Source: Treponema sp. (GTDB lineage Bacteria; Spirochaetota; Spirochaetia; Treponematales; Breznakiellaceae). From it: a DNA stretch of 8,291 nt. Below, in pieces: positions 1 through 5,570 of this stretch. Made by a program: the position numbers and the translations under genes. How positions within the stretch are numbered: position 1 is the first letter of the stretch; each line of letters begins with the position of its first letter. The stretch is from the NCBI GenBank assembly GCA_031283505.1, contig JAITBO010000101.1, forward strand, positions 1 through 8,291, written 5' to 3'. Below the pieces are notes generated by a model. That model worked only from the letters and a program-made list of their open reading frames with translations, had not been told where the DNA came from and searched no databases.

Positions 1-221
1 GCGGAAAGCTCTAACCCGTCATCAGGCTTGATATAAAACGTAAGCCAGTCATCCTGAAGGCGCAGGCAGCGAACCTCGAAGACAAACCGATGTTCCGTCT
101 CATAGAACACCTGGTTGAAAAGCGCCTGGACTTTAGACCGGCGGAACAGCGGTTCCCGGTTGTTGATTTGGGTATGGATTTCATACCAGGCACCCTGTTG
201 GAGTACTCTTAACTTTCTCAA
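1..221 (-). CDS. REP-associated (Y1/IS200-like) transposase-like protein, N-terminal part, HUH region lost
   Basis: Partial gene running off the left edge; 73 complete codons are visible from a TTG at 219-221. There is an in-frame stop about 11 codons upstream and no ATG or GTG, so TTG (or a rare ATT) must start it; no Shine-Dalgarno is seen. The protein starts (M)RKLRVLQQGAWYEI, then INNREPLF, an ALF helix, FEVRCLRL, DDWLTFYIKP and DGLEL. This follows the N-terminal plan of REP-associated tyrosine transposases: LR..GA.YH.T.R.N.R..IF, a helix, then an AY.LMPNHxHLL strand. Where the catalytic HUH histidines should lie, this protein has DDWLTFYIKP with no histidine, so it is probably not an active nuclease of the normal kind. 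The catalytic Tyr would be outside the window. The family assignment comes from recalled motif patterns and is moderate. It could instead be a domesticated DNA-binding protein or a decayed copy, although the visible frame is open. Confidence 0.55.
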   Translation of the reverse strand, partial: MRKLRVLQQGAWYEIHTQINNREPLFRRSKVQALFNQVFYETEHRFVFEVRCLRLQDDWLTFYIKPDDGLELS

Positions 222-310
222 ATAAATATATATGGGATTGACAGCTGTTTTGCTTTAATTGAACCGAAAGAAATAGAAAAGAGTGGAAATGAGCCTCCGC
301 GCGGCAAGCT

Positions 311-341
311 CGAACCAAAGGTTTGTCGAATCTTTGGTTCG
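311..341. repeat. Perfect 10-bp hairpin upstream of the transposase-like gene
   Basis: CGAACCAAAG (311-320) and CTTTGGTTCG (332-341) are perfect reverse complements around an 11-nt loop. No T-tract follows on either strand, so it is not a classical intrinsic terminator. It lies 90 bases upstream of the TTG start at 221. RAYT genes are often flanked by REP palindromes, so this could be a REP-like unit, but only one copy is present here and that reading is inference. Confidence 0.6.
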
Positions 342-343
342 AT

Positions 344-467
344 GGGTATTAAACCAGACTTCCAAATAAAGCCTCACGGAGAATCTTCACTCCCGGCAGA
401 GACAAATTTTTATCATTCGCGGAATTCTTGTGGGTCAAGTTTAGCGTGAACGGCGGGGTATTAAACC
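344..467. repeat. Direct repeat GGGTATTAAACC, two copies
   Basis: The 12-mer GGGTATTAAACC occurs at 344-355 and 456-467, 112 bases apart. In the second copy the flanks extend it to GGGGT-ATTAA-ACCCC, a 5-bp hairpin. In the first copy the outer pairs are lost. The first copy begins three bases after the hairpin at 311-341. Possible operator half or repeat-element fragment; function unknown. Confidence 0.4.
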
Positions 468-574
468 CCTTCGGCACGAATAAACGTACACGGCATAGGT
501 CCGTACTAACCGGATTTTGAAACGGAACCACCTATATTCGGGATTGCGGGGAATCGCGGTATATACTCTCCTTA

Positions 575-580
575 TATAAT
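575..580 (+). promoter_or_regulatory. Promoter -10 box for abfA
   Basis: A perfect TATAAT lies at 575-580, 11 bases before the GTG at 592 and 23 bases before the ATG at 604. The hexamers 16-18 bases upstream (around 551-557) do not resemble TTGACA, so the -35 is weak or replaced by an activator. Transcription would start near 586-588, leaving only a few bases before the GTG. Confidence 0.45.
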
Positions 581-591
581 ACGGTAGCCTT

Positions 592-2121
592 GTGAATATT
601 GATATGACCCTATACCGTCCTTTATATAAGGTAATCGTTGACACCCAGGCGGAAGGCGCGAAAATCAGCCGCCACATCTACGGGCATTTTTCAGAACATT
701 TGGGCCACTGTATTTACGGCGGTTTCTGGACAGGGGAAAATTCTCCTATCCCCAATGTCCGGGGCATCAGGCAAGATGTGGCGGCGACCCTGAAACAGAT
801 ACGGATTCCCAACCTCCGCTGGCCCGGCGGCTGTTTTGCCGACGAATACCACTGGAAGGACGGTATAGGTCCCCGGCAGGAACGGCCCAGGATGATCAAC
901 ACCCACTGGGGCGGCGTTATCGAGGACAACAGCTTTGGTACTCATGAATTTCTTGACCTCTGCGATCAACTGGGCTGCGAGCCATATATCTGCGGTAATG
1001 TGGGAAGCGGGACGGTGCAGGAATTATCCCAGTGGGTTGAATACGTCAACTTTGACGGGGTAAGCCCCATGGCGGATCTTCGGAAACGGAACGGACGATT
1101 CGATCCCTGGAATGTGGAATTCTGGGGAATAGGCAATGAAAACTGGGGCTGCGGCGGGGCGATGAGCCCGGAATTTTACGCCGATAATTACCGCCGTTAC
1201 GCAGTGTATACCCGGAACTATGGAAAAAGTTCCCTCTACCGGATCGCCTGCGGTCCCAACAGTGACGACTATAACTGGACGCGGGTACTGATGGAAAAGG
1301 TCTTCACGGCCAAAGGAGAATTTTTGATGAAGGGCCTTTCCCTTCATTATTATACCGTTCCCGGCGTCTGGGCCAAAAAAGGTTCCGCCACGGACTTTAC
1401 CGAAGATGACTGGTTTACCACCCTGAAAAAAGCCTTCTTTATGGATGAACTGGTTCACAAACACGGGGCCATTATGGACGAGTATGATCCCCACGGAAGC
1501 GTGGGCCTTATTGTCGATGAATGGGGAACCTGGTATGACGTTGAATCCGGTACCAACCCCGGCTTCCTCTATCAACAGAATACCCTGCGGGACGCCCTGA
1601 CGGCGGGAATCCACCTGAATATTTTTAATAACTACGCCGAACGGATCAAAATGGCGAATATCGCCCAGACCGTCAATGTACTCCAGGCCCTGATCTTTAC
1701 CGATGGGGCCAGGATGCTCCGTACTCCCACTTACCATGTCTTTGATATGTATCAGGTTCATCAGGACGCGGTAAAACTGCCCGTCTCGCTGGACTGTGAA
1801 AACTACGCCTCAGGAAAAGAAGCCATTCCCGGCATAAGCGCCAGCGCGTCAAAAAACGAAAAAGGCAAAATCCACCTGTCCCTCTGCAACACGGATCCTG
1901 TAAAAGCAAAGGCTGTATCTCTGGAATTCAGGGGGATGCTCCCCTCTGAGATAAGCGGACGGATTATCACGTCCGCAAACATGGGGGATCATAATACTTT
2001 TGACAAGCCGGACAGGATTATCATCCGGGACTTTACCGATGTCCGCATGGACGATATGCCCGGCGTTGCCCTGGTGAATATGCCGCCCATGTCGGTGGTA
2101 ACTCTGGAAGTATCGGAATAA
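592..2121 (+). CDS. abfA: Alpha-L-arabinofuranosidase, glycoside hydrolase family 51
   Basis: Hydrolyses terminal non-reducing alpha-L-arabinofuranosyl residues from arabinoxylan or arabinan oligosaccharides (EC 3.2.1.55), with retention of configuration. The 509 residues match the usual size of intracellular GH51 enzymes. From the N-terminus they show [11 protein letters not shown] (29-38), [21 protein letters not shown] (75-95), the acid/base motif GIGNENWG with Glu183, an LHYY strand (251-254), and the nucleophile motif VDEWGTWY with Glu310. A C-terminal beta-sandwich region follows, with a [10 protein letters not shown] ending typical of the family. There is no signal peptide, so it acts in the cytoplasm on imported oligosaccharides. 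The start is GTG 592 or ATG 604 (residue 5). Neither has a Shine-Dalgarno, and a TATAAT sits just upstream, suggesting leaderless or near-leaderless initiation. It converges on the pot operon and has no sugar genes beside it. The family call is firm; the exact substrate is not visible. Confidence 0.93.
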   Translation: MNIDMTLYRPLYKVIVDTQAEGAKISRHIYGHFSEHLGHCIYGGFWTGENSPIPNVRGIRQDVAATLKQIRIPNLRWPGGCFADEYHWKDGIGPRQERPRMINTHWGGVIEDNSFGTHEFLDLCDQLGCEPYICGNVGSGTVQELSQWVEYVNFDGVSPMADLRKRNGRFDPWNVEFWGIGNENWGCGGAMSPEFYADNYRRYAVYTRNYGKSSLYRIACGPNSDDYNWTRVLMEKVFTAKGEFLMKGLSLHYYTVPGVWAKKGSATDFTEDDWFTTLKKAFFMDELVHKHGAIMDEYDPHGSVGLIVDEWGTWYDVESGTNPGFLYQQNTLRDALTAGIHLNIFNNYAERIKMANIAQTVNVLQALIFTDGARMLRTPTYHVFDMYQVHQDAVKLPVSLDCENYASGKEAIPGISASASKNEKGKIHLSLCNTDPVKAKAVSLEFRGMLPSEISGRIITSANMGDHNTFDKPDRIIIRDFTDVRMDDMPGVALVNMPPMSVVTLEVSE

Positions 2122-2210
2122 TGTATGGCAATCCTAACCACCAATGGGCACAGTACCCTTGGATCTGGCGGTACTTCGTGGCAAAAAAACACGACGAACC
2201 TACGATTTGA
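2121..2210 (+). CDS. Possible small ORF (29 aa) overlapping the abfA stop
   Basis: The ATG shares its A with the abfA TAA stop (TAATG), an arrangement typical of translational coupling. The 29 residues run [20 protein letters not shown]... and end KKHDEPTI before TGA. The peptide is rich in aromatics (four Trp, three Tyr) and has mixed codons, with no low-complexity sequence. I recognise no family. It could be a real coupled micropeptide, a remnant of a longer gene, or chance. There is no Shine-Dalgarno of its own apart from a GGAAG about 9 bases before the ATG, inside the abfA end. Confidence 0.3.
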   Translation: MYGNPNHQWAQYPWIWRYFVAKKHDEPTI

Positions 2211-2215
2211 GGACT

Positions 2216-2230
2216 GGAACCTCTGGTTCC
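2216..2230. other. Small hairpin downstream of abfA
   Basis: GGAACC-TCT-GGTTCC forms a perfect 6-bp stem with a 3-nt loop, 95 bases after the abfA stop and 5 bases after the small ORF stop. It is not followed by a T-run, so it is at best a weak transcript 3'-end structure. Confidence 0.4.
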
Positions 2231-2269
2231 TGGAGTTTCACAGAGATGAAACCCGATTAGTAATAAAAG

Positions 2270-2299
2270 CTCCGTGTTCCTCCGTGTATCTCCGTAGTT
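2270..2299. repeat. Three tandem 10-mers CTCCGTNNTN
   Basis: CTCCGTGTTC, CTCCGTGTAT and CTCCGTAGTT follow one another with a strict 10-base period. On the minus strand this reads as repeated ACGGAG blocks. I recall that ACGGAG-type degenerate repeats are common in intergenic DNA of diverse environmental bacteria; their role is unknown to me. It lies in the 3' region of abfA. Confidence 0.5.
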
Positions 2300-2360
2300 A
2301 AAATTCTTATGCGTTTATCCTGATTCATCCCCGGTAACTATTATATCTTTGTCAGGTGAG

Positions 2361-2506
2361 GCTGTTCCAAAACTTCAGTTTTTGGAACAGCTTCCTTGAA
2401 TTTACTGGGAAAACCGGGTTTTTGACTGGCTTTCCAAGAGCCTGTGGCTCAAGCCTGTTCCAAAATCGTGCGCGTTTAGCACGCAGTCAATTAGTTTTGG
2501 AATAGG
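2361..2506. repeat. Paired-hairpin repeat, element A
   Basis: Two hairpins are separated by 62 bases. Hairpin 1: GCTGTTCCAAAA (2361-2372) pairs with TTTTGGAACAGC (2380-2391). Hairpin 2: CCTGTTCCAAAA (2454-2465) pairs with TTTTGGAATAGG (2495-2506) with one G-T wobble, and has an inner CGTGC/GCACG stem (2467-2471 with 2479-2483). The linker holds a GAGCC-TGT-GGCTC mini-hairpin and a CTTGA/TCAAG pair. All four arms share TTCCAAAA or its complement, so hairpin arms can also pair across the element. It is homologous to element B at 8157-8291, in the same orientation. It lies between the convergent abfA and potD genes. No T-runs follow the stems, so it is not a plain terminator. It may be a BIME-like REP pair, a miniature IS200-type element, or a structured RNA. 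Confidence 0.75.
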
Positions 2507-2539
2507 ATCAGGTCCCTCGATGTTCTCGGAAACTCCAGG

Positions 2540-2579
2540 ACCCGCTCAGGGCTGACAGACCGGCCAGTCATGTGCGGGT
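2540..2579 (-). terminator. Imperfect hairpin after potD, possible operon 3' end
   Basis: ACCCGC (2540-2545) pairs with GCGGGT (2574-2579), with an inner TGAC/GTCA pair (2553-2556 with 2567-2570). On the minus strand it begins 18 bases past the potD stop. No T-tract follows, so it may be an mRNA 3'-end stabiliser or a Rho-dependent site rather than an intrinsic terminator. Confidence 0.3.
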
Positions 2580-2597
2580 TCTGCGTTGCGCGTTTAC

Positions 2598-3677
2598 TCA
2601 GTCTCCTACACGAATCGACAGCCACGCATCGTCGTAGAGTTGGAGGTTTTCGCCTACATCATCCTTGAGTTCCACGTTGGCAAGCTCTTCCGCCGCATAG
2701 TAAGGGACAACCTCTTTGAGATTCCGGGCGGGAATGTTGACGGTAGCGGGGAACCCGAAGTAATCGGTAAACTCGGCGTAAATTTCGGGCCGGTGAATAA
2801 AGTCGATGAATTTATAGGCCAGGTCCGTATTCTTTGCGCCCTTGAGGATACACATACTGTCGATGTATGCGGGACCGCCTTCCGGAGGGATAAAGAAGAC
2901 GGTGTTCGCCTTGAGTTCATCGGAGATTTCTTCGTACACAACTTCGGCGTAGCCCTGGACAACCCAAAAGTCCTCATCGGCAAAGCCCTTGCCAAAGGCT
3001 TCGGCGTCAAACTTGAGGAGATTCGGCTTCCAGACATTATTGATTATGTCGCGGGCGGCGGCAATTTCAGCGGGATTCACGGTGTTCACCGAATACCCCA
3101 GAAAACTGAGGGCATCGCCCAGCACTTCCCTCATGTCGTCCAGCATGGTCATTTTCCCGCGCAGGTCTGTACGGCCAAAGATGGACCAGCTCTTTTCGTA
3201 ATTGGGGACCCGGGCGGTGTTGACCGCGATTCCGGCGGCGCCGAAATAGTAGGGAACCGCATAGTCCATGCCGGGATCGTAAGCCGCCTTTTGGAGTACC
3301 ATCGGGTCGATGTTGCCCAGGTTCCCCAGTTTGGACTTGTCGAGCTTTTCGAGCATTCCCTGCTTGATCATGATAGAAACATAGTCGCCGGAGGGAAACA
3401 CCAGATCGTAGCCCGTACCGCCGGCCAGAAGTTTGGCGTAGAGTTCCTCGTTGGAAGCAAATGTGTCGTACACAATGGTCACGCCGTATTCCTGCTCAAA
3501 CTTCCGCAGGATAGAATCGGGGGTGTAATAGGTCCAGTTATAGACATAGAGCCGTGTAGAGCCCTGCTCCTGGCCGGATGCCGTCCGGGTCCCCTCTTTT
3601 TTCGTGCAGCCGCTGAAACCGGTAAGCATGATGAATACCACCCACAGCGCCGCAGCCATTACAGGAATTTTCTTCAT
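2598..3677 (-). CDS. potD: Spermidine/putrescine ABC transporter, substrate-binding lipoprotein PotD
   Basis: Binds polyamines outside the inner membrane and delivers them to PotBC. Start ATG 3677 is chosen over an upstream in-frame codon because AGGAGG lies five bases before it and the signal peptide begins there, giving 359 residues (E. coli PotD is about 348). Residues 1-24 are a lipoprotein signal (MKK, hydrophobic core, TGFSGC) with Cys24 as lipidation site. Phe at -3 is unusual for enterobacteria but compatible with the relaxed spirochaetal lipobox. The mature part shows YVYNWTYYTPD, a YDLVFPSGDYV strand, VPYYFGAAGIAVN, and DDMREV, where Asp181 and Glu184 match the polyamine-contacting acids of E. 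coli PotD. IDSMCILKGAKN follows with conserved Asp273. Two tryptophans of the E. coli pocket appear replaced (Tyr271, and Val near 240), so the preferred polyamine is uncertain. It is the last gene of the operon, and its separate strong ribosome binding site suggests higher output. Confidence 0.93.
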   Translation of the reverse strand: MKKIPVMAAALWVVFIMLTGFSGCTKKEGTRTASGQEQGSTRLYVYNWTYYTPDSILRKFEQEYGVTIVYDTFASNEELYAKLLAGGTGYDLVFPSGDYVSIMIKQGMLEKLDKSKLGNLGNIDPMVLQKAAYDPGMDYAVPYYFGAAGIAVNTARVPNYEKSWSIFGRTDLRGKMTMLDDMREVLGDALSFLGYSVNTVNPAEIAAARDIINNVWKPNLLKFDAEAFGKGFADEDFWVVQGYAEVVYEEISDELKANTVFFIPPEGGPAYIDSMCILKGAKNTDLAYKFIDFIHRPEIYAEFTDYFGFPATVNIPARNLKEVVPYYAAEELANVELKDDVGENLQLYDDAWLSIRVGD

Positions 3678-3689
3678 CTTTTCCTCCTT

Positions 3690-3712
3690 GTGTTGAATTC
3701 CTTTTTCAACAC
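3690..3712 (-). promoter_or_regulatory. Hairpin immediately before the potD ribosome binding site
   Basis: On the minus strand GTGTTGAA (3712-3705) and TTCAACAC (3697-3690) form a perfect 8-bp stem with a 7-nt loop. It is followed at once by the AAGGAGG of potD. The structure leaves the Shine-Dalgarno free but abuts it. It could stabilise the potD mRNA 5' end or help set its translation. Confidence 0.5.
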
Positions 3713-3724
3713 TTTTTGTATATT

Positions 3725-3766
3725 TTGAACCGCCTTTGGGACACTCGTCCCGCGTGGCGGATTCAA
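3725..3766 (-). other. Long nested hairpin in the potC-potD gap
   Basis: TTGAA(t)CCGCC, GGGAC, loop, GTCCC, GGCGGTTCAA: three stacked 5-bp stems (15 bp in all) with small internal loops, filling 42 of the 106 bases between potC and potD. No T-run follows on the minus strand, so read-through into potD is expected. By analogy with the intergenic REP of malE-malF it may protect the upstream mRNA 3' end after processing; this is inference. Confidence 0.55.
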
Positions 3767-3783
3767 TACGCAAAAAAATTATT

Positions 3784-4647
3784 CTATTTTGCCGCGATGT
3801 ATTTAAGGAAGTTCCTGAGCAGACAGGTAAGAAGTACGGTTCCCAGGATCATGACCACCGAAAGAGCGTTTATCACCGGAGATACTCCAAAGCGGATGGC
3901 AGAGTAGATGTACAGCGGCAGCGTCGTAGAGCCCGGCCCTGCGACAAAGTAGGTAATAACAAAATCCTCCAGAGAGATGGTTACGGCGGTTAAGAAACCG
4001 GAAACAATGCCGGGCATACAGATAGGAACAGTTACCCTTGTCAGGGTCTGCCACTCATCCGCCCCCAGATCACGGGCGGCCTCAATAATGGAAAAATCAA
4101 ATTCGTCAAGCCGGGCCATCACCATAAGAAACACAAAGGGCAGATTAAATGTGGTATGGGCAATAAAAATAGTGAGGAGCCCCAGGGGTATTTTTACTCC
4201 CGCAAAAAACAGGGCCAGGGAAACACCGATGATAATCTCCGGAAGTATCATGGGGAGGAACGAAATGGTCTGTACGTAGTTTCTCAGCTTAAAACGGTAC
4301 CAGTTGACACCTATGGCGCCAAAAGTCCCTACTACCGTTGCCGTCCCTGCGGAAGTCAGGGCGATAACGATGCTGTTCCGAAAGGCTCTCCAGAGATCCC
4401 GGGAACGGAAGAAGAGCTGTTCGTACCAGACAAAGGAAAAACCGGTCCACTTCATACCCTTGGATGCGTTAAAGGAATAGAGAATCAGCACAAAGAGGGG
4501 GAGGAACAGAAACACGACGGTAACGATGAATATGGTCTGGGAAAAAGAAAAACTGGCGCGGGATGCCCTCCTGGCATGGCGCGCCGCTTCCCCCGGCGCG
4601 CCCCCACTCCGGAGAGGGGTGATAAAGCTACGTATGTTCAGTTTCAT
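3784..4647 (-). CDS. potC: Spermidine/putrescine ABC transporter, permease PotC
   Basis: Second transmembrane subunit of the polyamine importer (287 aa; E. coli PotC is 264). Hydrophobic segments lie near residues 38-59, 92-115, 126-149, 153-178, 210-235 and 262-283, the six expected. The cytoplasmic EAA loop that contacts the ATPase is EAARDLGADEWQTLTRVTVPICMPGI (189-214). Other family marks are YSFN after the first helix, FNLPFVFLMV, and LEDFVITYFVAGPGSTTLPLYIYS. Its ATG overlaps the potB stop as ATGA, and GGAGAAGG lies about eight bases upstream. The N-terminus is unusual: 37 residues precede helix 1, including TPLRSGGAPGEAARHARRAS, encoded by a GC-rich palindromic block (about 4578-4618) absent from ordinary PotC. 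The frame is kept, and the segment lies in the cytoplasmic tail, so the protein is probably still functional. Confidence 0.92.
   Translation of the reverse strand: MKLNIRSFITPLRSGGAPGEAARHARRASRASFSFSQTIFIVTVVFLFLPLFVLILYSFNASKGMKWTGFSFVWYEQLFFRSRDLWRAFRNSIVIALTSAGTATVVGTFGAIGVNWYRFKLRNYVQTISFLPMILPEIIIGVSLALFFAGVKIPLGLLTIFIAHTTFNLPFVFLMVMARLDEFDFSIIEAARDLGADEWQTLTRVTVPICMPGIVSGFLTAVTISLEDFVITYFVAGPGSTTLPLYIYSAIRFGVSPVINALSVVMILGTVLLTCLLRNFLKYIAAK
4578..4618. repeat. GC-rich double palindrome inserted in the potC 5' coding region
   Basis: GGCGCGCC occurs at 4578-4585 and 4595-4602. Being self-complementary, the two copies form an 8-bp stem around a 9-nt loop. They are followed directly by a CCCC...GGGG palindrome centred on CTCCGGAG (about 4601-4618). 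On the minus strand it codes for the atypical SGGAPGEAARHA part of the PotC N-terminus. The base composition differs sharply from the rest of the gene. Its design (8-bp palindrome, then a C-run/G-run palindrome) resembles the cluster upstream of ogt, though the sequences are not the same. Confidence 0.6.
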
Positions 4648-5570
4648 GGCGCCTTCTCCGCCCCCTGACGGCTCATGTCCGCAAGCCGGCCCGCGTCTTT
4701 TTTCTGGAGACTCATCATGACAAGAATACCCGCCGTAGTCACCAGAGTAAGGACCATGGAAATCGCCGACGCCAAAGGCCAGTTCCGGGCCTTGGTAAGC
4801 TGATCCGCCACCACGTTTCCCAGCATATAGGATTCCTTGCCGCCCACAAGCAGGGGCACCGCATAGGCTCCAAAGATGGGGATGAAGGTGAACAGCACCG
4901 CGGTGTAGATGCCGCTCCTGATATTCGGGAACAACACTTTTACTATCGCTGTGGGCTTAGAAGCCCCCAGATCCCGGGCCGCTTCCAGCAGGGAAAAATC
5001 GAATTTGTCAATCGTCGAAAAGAGGGGCAGGATGGCGTAGGGCAGATACATATAGACCAGCACCAGGATCACAGCCGGCTGATTGTAGATAAACTGAATA
5101 TAGTCCCTGATCAGCCCTATCCGCAGGAGAAATTCGTTCAGAAAACCGTTGTTCCCCAGAATGTTCATCCAGGCAAATACCCGGATAAGAAAGTTGGTCC
5201 AGAAGGGAATGATAATGACGAGGAGCAGCGCCGTTTGATGCCGGCTCTTGGCCATGTAGTACCCGCAGGGCAGGGCGAGGAGAATGGTAATCGCCGTGGC
5301 AATCAGGGACGTTATAACCGTGCGGACCGTGATGACAACAAAGCTGGGGTTTCCCAGGGATTTGTAGGCATCCATGGAAAGCCGTCCTGCGGCGATGCCT
5401 CCGTAGAGCCCCTTCCTGTGAAAGCTGTAAACCACGATGATGATAAGGGGTGCCAGGAAAAAGACGGTGAACCACAGGGCCATGGGGCCCGAATAGAGAA
5501 GCCCGTAGTTGCGCTTTTCGGAGGCGGGCAGGTTTTCCGCAGATTGGACAGAAGACGGCAGGACGCTCAC
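4644..5570 (-). CDS. potB: Spermidine/putrescine ABC transporter, permease PotB
   Basis: First transmembrane subunit of the importer (308 aa; E. coli PotB is about 275-285). It has a hydrophilic N-terminal tail, then hydrophobic helices near 28-50, 77-103, 112-138, 163-186, 218-243 and 266-288. The EAA loop is LLEAARDLGASKPTAIVKVLFP (194-215). Other family marks are PFWTNFLIRVFAWMNILGNNGFLN, PYAILPLFSTIDKFD, and PIFGAYAVPLLVGG. The start is a GTG overlapping the potA stop (GTGA), so translation is probably coupled to potA; the only upstream purine tract is a weak AGGGA about 12 bases away. A 4-base overlap with potC follows. The tight overlaps fit equal production of the membrane complex subunits. 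Confidence 0.92.
   Translation of the reverse strand: MSVLPSSVQSAENLPASEKRNYGLLYSGPMALWFTVFFLAPLIIIVVYSFHRKGLYGGIAAGRLSMDAYKSLGNPSFVVITVRTVITSLIATAITILLALPCGYYMAKSRHQTALLLVIIIPFWTNFLIRVFAWMNILGNNGFLNEFLLRIGLIRDYIQFIYNQPAVILVLVYMYLPYAILPLFSTIDKFDFSLLEAARDLGASKPTAIVKVLFPNIRSGIYTAVLFTFIPIFGAYAVPLLVGGKESYMLGNVVADQLTKARNWPLASAISMVLTLVTTAGILVMMSLQKKDAGRLADMSRQGAEKAP

Larger units (their letters stand above)
222..591. other. Intergenic region between the transposase-like gene and abfA
   Basis: No convincing gene is seen in these 370 bases. Weak open frames on the minus strand have non-ATG starts and no ribosome binding site, and I regard them as chance. The divergent arrangement means the region should hold promoters for both neighbours. 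It contains the hairpin at 311-341, the GGGTATTAAACC direct repeat, a short GC-rich palindrome around 291-311 and the -10-like box at 575-580, each listed separately where useful. Confidence 0.6.
2228..2540. repeat. 12-bp inverted repeat enclosing 313 bp
   Basis: TCCTGGAGTTTC at 2228-2239 and GAAACTCCAGGA at 2529-2540 are exact reverse complements. Between them lie the triplicated 10-mer and paired-hairpin element A. No obvious target-site duplication borders the pair. They might be terminal repeats of a small non-autonomous element or a long-range RNA stem; chance is not excluded. Confidence 0.4.

Noticed and set aside
349..531. A 60-codon minus-strand frame upstream of abfA
   Set aside because: GTG start without a Shine-Dalgarno, no recognised motif, and it spans the direct repeats and the hairpin edge.
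1024..1761. A 245-codon minus-strand frame inside abfA
   Set aside because: Antisense of the GH51 gene, whose plus frame carries both catalytic motifs; the minus product matches nothing I recognise.
2361..2506. Reading element A as an ordinary bidirectional terminator between abfA and potD
   Set aside because: The stems are not followed by T-runs on either strand, and a homologous copy (B) lies in a place with no converging intact genes.
2586..3728. A 380-codon open frame on the plus strand across potD
   Set aside because: It is the antisense shadow of potD, which has clear PotD motifs, a lipoprotein signal and a strong ribosome binding site on the minus strand.
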